DNA of 64,000 nucleotides from positions 17,691 to 81,690 of the forward strand of contig JBKBLG010000015.1 in assembly GCA_046296295.1 (NCBI GenBank), in the 5' to 3' direction. Shown piece after piece: positions 60,632 through 64,000 of this stretch (position 1 is the stretch's first letter; each line of letters begins with the position of its first letter). The notes beneath the pieces are model-generated. The model did no database searches. It saw nothing but the letters and a program-made list of their open reading frames with translations, and was not told where the DNA came from. The position numbers and the translations under genes are program-made. The DNA comes from UBA10646 sp046296295. Lineage in GTDB: Bacteria > Bacteroidota > Bacteroidia > Chitinophagales > Chitinophagaceae.

Positions 60632-61970
60632 GGTTTTAATGATAGGTTTAATTGCCGCTTGTAGCCAGCCGCTATTAGCGCAAGAAAACTCTCCCTACTC
60701 ACGTTATGGCTTGGGCGATTTATTCCCCAACCAACACGTAGCTACCCGTGCAATGGGTGGTATCGGCGCTACTTGGAGAGATCTGGTAGCGGTGAATACC
60801 AGTAACCCCGCCAGCTATGCCAACTTACAACGCATCAGCTACGATTTGGCACTAACGATTGATAGTCGTACATTACAAGATAATGTGAACCCACGTAACT
60901 ATCGCAGCACCAACTTTATGCCGGCATATGTCACTATTGGTTTCCCGATAAGTACCAAGCGTAATTTAGGGATGGTGTTTGGCGTGCGTCCGGTAACACG
61001 CATCAATTATAATGTAGAATCTAATAGCCGCCTTTCTGGTATCGATAGTATCAAATCTATTTATGAAGGAAATGGTGGTTTAAATCAGGTGTTTATTGGG
61101 CTAGGTAAGCGTTGGAAAGGGCTAAGCGTAGGTGCTAATGTGGGTTACTTGTTTGGCAAAAAAGAAACCAGCACTAAAATTCTATTGATCAACGATACTG
61201 TTACGTACTACCCGGGTATGCGTACCAGCAACGTTACGTTTAATAATCCCTTTGCCAATATTGGTATTCAATACGAGTTGGTATTGAAAAATCAGTACGA
61301 TACCTCTGCGAAAAGAAATATTACCCACCAAACATATATACGCTTTGGTGCTACAGGTAGTATGAAGCAAGATGTAAGAGCATCGGAAGATGTAACAGAA
61401 AATACATTCACCTATAATGCAAGTGGCGGTATTTCTGCCATTGATAGTGTTCGTAAGCGTACAAATATTAGAGGTGCCATTACCTTACCTACCACGTATA
61501 CCGTTGGTATTGCTGTTGGTCGCCGTTTAGGTGGTTTTGCTAATGCTCCCGATCAGTTTTTGGTATCAGCTGAATATACCAACACCCGCTGGAGTCAATA
61601 TCGTTACTATGGCCAGCGTGATAAAGTACAAGATAACTGGACTGCCCGTTTTGGTATTCAATTCACACCGAACCCTTACGATAATCGCTTTGTACGTACT
61701 ACAACCTACCGCATCGGCTTTTACACAGGCCAAGATTATTTGATTCCGGAAAACAGGTCTATTAACATCAGTGCTCTTACAGTAGGTGGTACATTTAACA
61801 TTCGCAAGTTTAGAATGTACGATAACCAATTTACGCAAGTAAGTACGGCATTAGAGTTGGGTCGCCGTGGTGGTACTAACAATAGTATTAGCGAAAACTT
61901 CATTCGTTTGTCGGTTGGTTTCTCGTTAACCGATATTTGGGGTAAGCCACTTAAGCGTAAATACGATTAA
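60606..61970 (+). CDS. Outer-membrane beta-barrel protein of the coaX-lptC cluster
   Basis: The 454-residue exported protein (signal peptide MQLVKTTVKVLMIGLIAACSQPLLAQ) starts its mature part with NSPYSRYGLGDLFPNQHVATRAMGG, a Bacteroidota pattern seen in FadL/PorV-like outer-membrane proteins. The remainder is rich in alternating strands ending LSVGFSLTDIW. It overlaps coaX at its 5' end and its stop (TAA) shares a base with the lptC ATG, so the three genes are translationally coupled. This order is conserved in Bacteroidota. A role in lipid or LPS transport is inferred from the neighbours only. Confidence 0.82.
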   Translation: MQLVKTTVKVLMIGLIAACSQPLLAQENSPYSRYGLGDLFPNQHVATRAMGGIGATWRDLVAVNTSNPASYANLQRISYDLALTIDSRTLQDNVNPRNYRSTNFMPAYVTIGFPISTKRNLGMVFGVRPVTRINYNVESNSRLSGIDSIKSIYEGNGGLNQVFIGLGKRWKGLSVGANVGYLFGKKETSTKILLINDTVTYYPGMRTSNVTFNNPFANIGIQYELVLKNQYDTSAKRNITHQTYIRFGATGSMKQDVRASEDVTENTFTYNASGGISAIDSVRKRTNIRGAITLPTTYTVGIAVGRRLGGFANAPDQFLVSAEYTNTRWSQYRYYGQRDKVQDNWTARFGIQFTPNPYDNRFVRTTTYRIGFYTGQDYLIPENRSINISALTVGGTFNIRKFRMYDNQFTQVSTALELGRRGGTNNSISENFIRLSVGFSLTDIWGKPLKRKYD

Positions 61971-62575
61971 TGAGATTCACTTACGTAAATATGAACCCAT
62001 CATTTACCGTAAGGTACATACTTAAGGCAGCCGCTATTGTGGGCTGCTTTTTTATGGTATCGTGTGAAAATAGCTTACAAGAAGTACGCGGTTTAAGTGA
62101 GCGAAAAACAGGCGTAGAAGAAGCCGTTAATATTGATAGTTATTTAAGCACCGAAGGCAAAATGAGAGCCAGGTTAACAGCACCACTGATGTATCGCTAT
62201 ATGATTGATACACCACGGGTAGAGTTTCCTAAAACATTACATGTTGATTTTTATACCATCAACAAACAAATTGAAACTAAGCTAGATGCTCGTTTTGGTC
62301 GCTATCTCGAAAATGATAACAAAGTATTGCTGAAAGATAGTGTAGTGGTAATTACCGTTAAAGGCGATACCCTGCTAACCGATGAATTGTATTGGGATCA
62401 ATTGCAACAAATTTTTTATACCGATAAGCCTGTTAAAATTCTTAAACCAGCCGATAAAATATTTAGCAAGAAAGGCTTACGTGCTACGCAAGATTTAAAA
62501 AGTATCACACTGTTCAATATCAATCCAGATACCTATTTGAGTGTAGCCGATAGTGCGATGCCTGTGGTACAATAA
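61970..62575 (+). CDS. lptC: LPS export periplasmic protein LptC
   Basis: The 201-residue protein has an N-terminal hydrophobic segment (IVGCFFMVSC) with a possible lipobox Cys at residue 32. It then matches LptC-family beta-jellyroll proteins (YLSTEGKMRARLTAPLMYR, FPKTLHVDFY, YLENDNKVLLKDSVVV) that bridge the inner-membrane LPS exporter and LptA. The start at 61970 overlaps the previous stop; ATG at 61991 (MNPSFTVRY) is a possible alternative. It is separated from the convergent kinase gene by six bases. In other Bacteroidota this gene follows coaX and the OMP, as here. Confidence 0.88.
   Translation: MRFTYVNMNPSFTVRYILKAAAIVGCFFMVSCENSLQEVRGLSERKTGVEEAVNIDSYLSTEGKMRARLTAPLMYRYMIDTPRVEFPKTLHVDFYTINKQIETKLDARFGRYLENDNKVLLKDSVVVITVKGDTLLTDELYWDQLQQIFYTDKPVKILKPADKIFSKKGLRATQDLKSITLFNINPDTYLSVADSAMPVVQ
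61979..62015. repeat. Half-site and full copy within the start of lptC
   Basis: ACTTACGTAAATATG at 61979-61993 and CATTTACCGTAAGGT at 62001-62015 lie inside the first codons of lptC and are inverted. The second is read as SFTVR. The hairpin would overlap the translation start of lptC. Confidence 0.72.
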
Positions 62576-62581
62576 ATACAC

Positions 62582-63826
62582 TTACATGGGTGCTGCTACA
62601 GGCAAGCTAATGGTAAATGTAGTGCCTGTACCTACCACGCTATCAACAGTAATAGTACCGTGCATTTGTTCAATTAGTTGCTTACTAATATGTAAGCCCA
62701 ACCCAATAGATTTTTCGCCACGAACACCCTCGCGGCTTGCCTTAGTAAAGCGTTCAAAAACGTAGGGTAAATTTTCAGGTGCAATACCTACACCTTGGTC
62801 TTTCACAATAACTTGTGCAGTATAACCATCGCTTTGGAGTTGTAGCGTAATAGTAGTGCCATCTTGCGAAAATTTCGCAGCGTTAGAAATAAGATTATCG
62901 ATTACTCTGATAAGTTTGGCCTTGTTCGTGTAAGCCATTACTTTTTTTGTTGGGTTCTCAAGTATAATATGATGCCCGGTTTTCATTTGTAGTTGCCAAG
63001 CGGCAACAACTTCAACCATAAGTGTGTTCATATTAACAGGAGCAAGTGTAATTTTTTCAAAGCTACTATCTGAACGAGCAGCATCAACAATATCATCAAT
63101 AATGGTTCTCGCTTTCTGACAGCTAATACCAATCATTTTAAGATACTCATGTTGTTCTGCCGTTGGGTCTAAATTTTCAAGTACATTGGTAATGCTATCA
63201 ATAGCATTAATAGGATTACGTAAGTCGTGTGCTACTACATTCAGCATATTTACTCTAGCCTGCATAGCACGTTCAATTTCTTGATTCTTTCTTTGAATTT
63301 GTTGTAGCTGAATGGTCTGATTAACTCGATAACTATAAATCCAACGATTAATAAAAAAAAAGGCCAACAAATGCACATAACCAATTACTAAGAGTAGGTT
63401 TCGCTGCGAATGATCGGTAATTTTAATTTGCAAACCTACATGCATTACAACAGCTGTAACAATGAGTAACAGTAGTGTTTCTAACAACTCAAAGCTCCAT
63501 AAAGAAGCCACACTAATTAAGCCAATTAAAAAAATAACAATAGATAATTGTACATGCGCTGCCAGCCCCACCAATGTGGCAACCAACGTTGTTAAAATAA
63601 GGCTACACGAAAAATAAAAACTAAGAATTCGCTTCCAAACAATACCAACAAAAGTGGGTTTTTTTAAAATAAAATTTGCTAATACAGCTATAACAATAGC
63701 ATTAATCGCACAAAAAATGAAGTTGCTGCGTTGCTCTGCATAGTTCGGAATAAAATGCTGGTAATCAACAAACAAGCTCGTTACCACAAACAAGCCACAG
63801 GTTGCAACAACAATATATGCTACCAA
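62582..63826 (-). CDS. Sensor histidine kinase, membrane-bound
   Basis: The 414-residue kinase has about six transmembrane helices in its first 190 residues. A coiled-coil linker and phospho-acceptor helix follow, MLNVVAHDLRNPINAIDS, with His near residue 206. The HATPase_c domain has NLISNAAKFSQDG, DQGVGIAPENLPYVFERF, and GEKSIGLGLHISKQLIEQM. There is no receiver or DNA-binding domain. The TTG at 63826 is used as the start, but the frame stays open upstream to about 63900 with no ATG (residues NWKDYIDNTTNINVQLVRL), so the true start may be an unusual codon, for example ATT at 63890-63892. It is convergent with lptC. Confidence 0.85.
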   Translation of the reverse strand: MVAYIVVATCGLFVVTSLFVDYQHFIPNYAEQRSNFIFCAINAIVIAVLANFILKKPTFVGIVWKRILSFYFSCSLILTTLVATLVGLAAHVQLSIVIFLIGLISVASLWSFELLETLLLLIVTAVVMHVGLQIKITDHSQRNLLLVIGYVHLLAFFFINRWIYSYRVNQTIQLQQIQRKNQEIERAMQARVNMLNVVAHDLRNPINAIDSITNVLENLDPTAEQHEYLKMIGISCQKARTIIDDIVDAARSDSSFEKITLAPVNMNTLMVEVVAAWQLQMKTGHHIILENPTKKVMAYTNKAKLIRVIDNLISNAAKFSQDGTTITLQLQSDGYTAQVIVKDQGVGIAPENLPYVFERFTKASREGVRGEKSIGLGLHISKQLIEQMHGTITVDSVVGTGTTFTISLPVAAPM

Positions 63827-64000
63827 CCGTACAAGTTGTACGTTAATGTTGGTGGTGTTATCAATATAATCCTTCCAATTAAGGGCGAAAATACCGCCCG
63901 TTTAATTCAAAAATTCGCACCGTTTAAAAAATTATGATTGATGCAATAATACGAAGCGTTCAATTGTAATCATAAAAAACAAGCTTTAAAGGCATTTTAA

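Larger units (their letters stand above)
588..62015. repeat. Dispersed 15-mer repeat CATTTRCCGYAAGGY, about 43 copies
   Basis: Read 5'-3' on the plus strand as CATTTACCGTAAGGT (F) or its reverse complement ACCTTACGGTAAATG (R), the element recurs through the window. Starts of F copies are 588, 4964, 10384, 12911, 13026, 13628, 16898, 18565, 21805, 24614, 27262, 30701, 33600, 34589, 36329, 37164, 40232, 41778, 43627, 44331, 58231 and 62001. Starts of R copies are 919, 7929, 8698, 10198, 16170, 16872, 18350, 21776, 27831, 30053, 30685, 30941, 32130, 36300, 41311, 49202, 50402, 50616, 53697, 56807 and 59852. Weaker copies start at 46017, 46096, 48434 and 53563. Shortened TTACGTAA forms lie at 34253, 43612, 47212, 50630 and 61979. 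Counts are by eye. Confidence 0.93.

Noticed and set aside
588..62015. Interpretation of the 15-mer as an insertion-sequence end or MITE
   Set aside because: There are no larger conserved flanks or target duplications around the copies, and many lie harmlessly inside genes.
588..62015. Interpretation of the 15-mer as an adaptor or assembly artefact
   Set aside because: Copies fit reading frames, vary in a frame-dependent way and occur in both orientations, which an artefact would not do.
63214..63226. TTACGTAA in the kinase gene at the phospho-acceptor region
   Set aside because: It lacks the flanking bases of the repeat and is explained by conserved codons of HDLRNPI.
1..64000. tRNA, rRNA, prophage, CRISPR or defence system
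   Set aside because: No cloverleaf, ribosomal RNA, integrase, phage structural, cas or restriction-modification gene could be recognised.

Overview
The window looks like chromosomal DNA of a member of the Bacteroidota, most likely a Chitinophagaceae-type bacterium. This rests on the gene content: lineage-typical families (GLPGLI, DUF4290, DUF2480, DUF5606, DUF5686), a type III glutamine synthetase, PorT-like and other beta-barrel proteins, the coaX / outer-membrane protein / lptC run, an N-succinylornithine-type arginine operon, and TAnnTTTG promoter elements. No rRNA, tRNA, CRISPR array, prophage or intact insertion sequence was seen. A 10-N assembly gap near the left edge is flanked by poly-G/poly-C sequence that should not be trusted.

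Layout. 1-4.8 kb: partial hflX, a beta-barrel protein, two receiver-only response regulators, and a membrane protein / histidine kinase / LuxR regulator operon. 5-10.9 kb: DUF4290, a lipid kinase, fabH, a GLPGLI protein, a PAS histidine kinase and a response regulator. 11-14.3 kb: a decayed region holding a pyruvate phosphate dikinase pseudogene, an acyltransferase, DUF2480 and an 0.8 kb gene-free stretch. 14.3-28.8 kb: recQ, DUF2461, a stand-alone C-terminal half of carB, DUF5686, an AIM24-like protein, glnA type III, a hybrid sensor kinase, gmk, an AhpD-like protein and a 2-oxoacid:ferredoxin oxidoreductase beta subunit. 29-33.6 kb: an ABC / HlyD / TolC export system whose ATPase has lost most canonical catalytic residues. 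34-46 kb: GH65 hydrolase, lipoproteins, POT transporter, obg, glycosyltransferase, nadE, DUF5606 and an M3 peptidase. 46.5-54.8 kb: an eight-gene arginine operon (GNAT, argG, argC, argD, argF', argB, argE, argH). 54.8-64 kb: a disrupted PAS/HisKA gene, amidase, murA, an EamA transporter, a LON-N protein, coaX, an OMP, lptC and a sensor kinase.

The most striking signal is not a gene. A degenerate 15-mer, CATTTRCCGYAAGGY or its reverse complement, occurs at least about 43 times by eye, roughly once per 1.5 kb. It lies on both strands, in intergenic regions and inside unrelated genes in several reading frames. Its two variable positions are used to avoid in-frame stop codons, and two copies supply the stop codon of recQ and argD. 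Seven sites are inverted pairs that form terminator-like hairpins. This closely resembles DNA uptake sequences (Neisseria DUS, Haemophilus USS) or HIP1-type highly iterated palindromes. I know of no such element described for Bacteroidota.

Functionally, the arginine operon appears complete except for carbamoyl-phosphate supply: only half of carB is present, elsewhere in the window. A Val at the specificity position of ArgF' points to succinylated intermediates. Several genes have a TAnnTTTG promoter element only 4-7 nt before the start codon, suggesting leaderless mRNAs.
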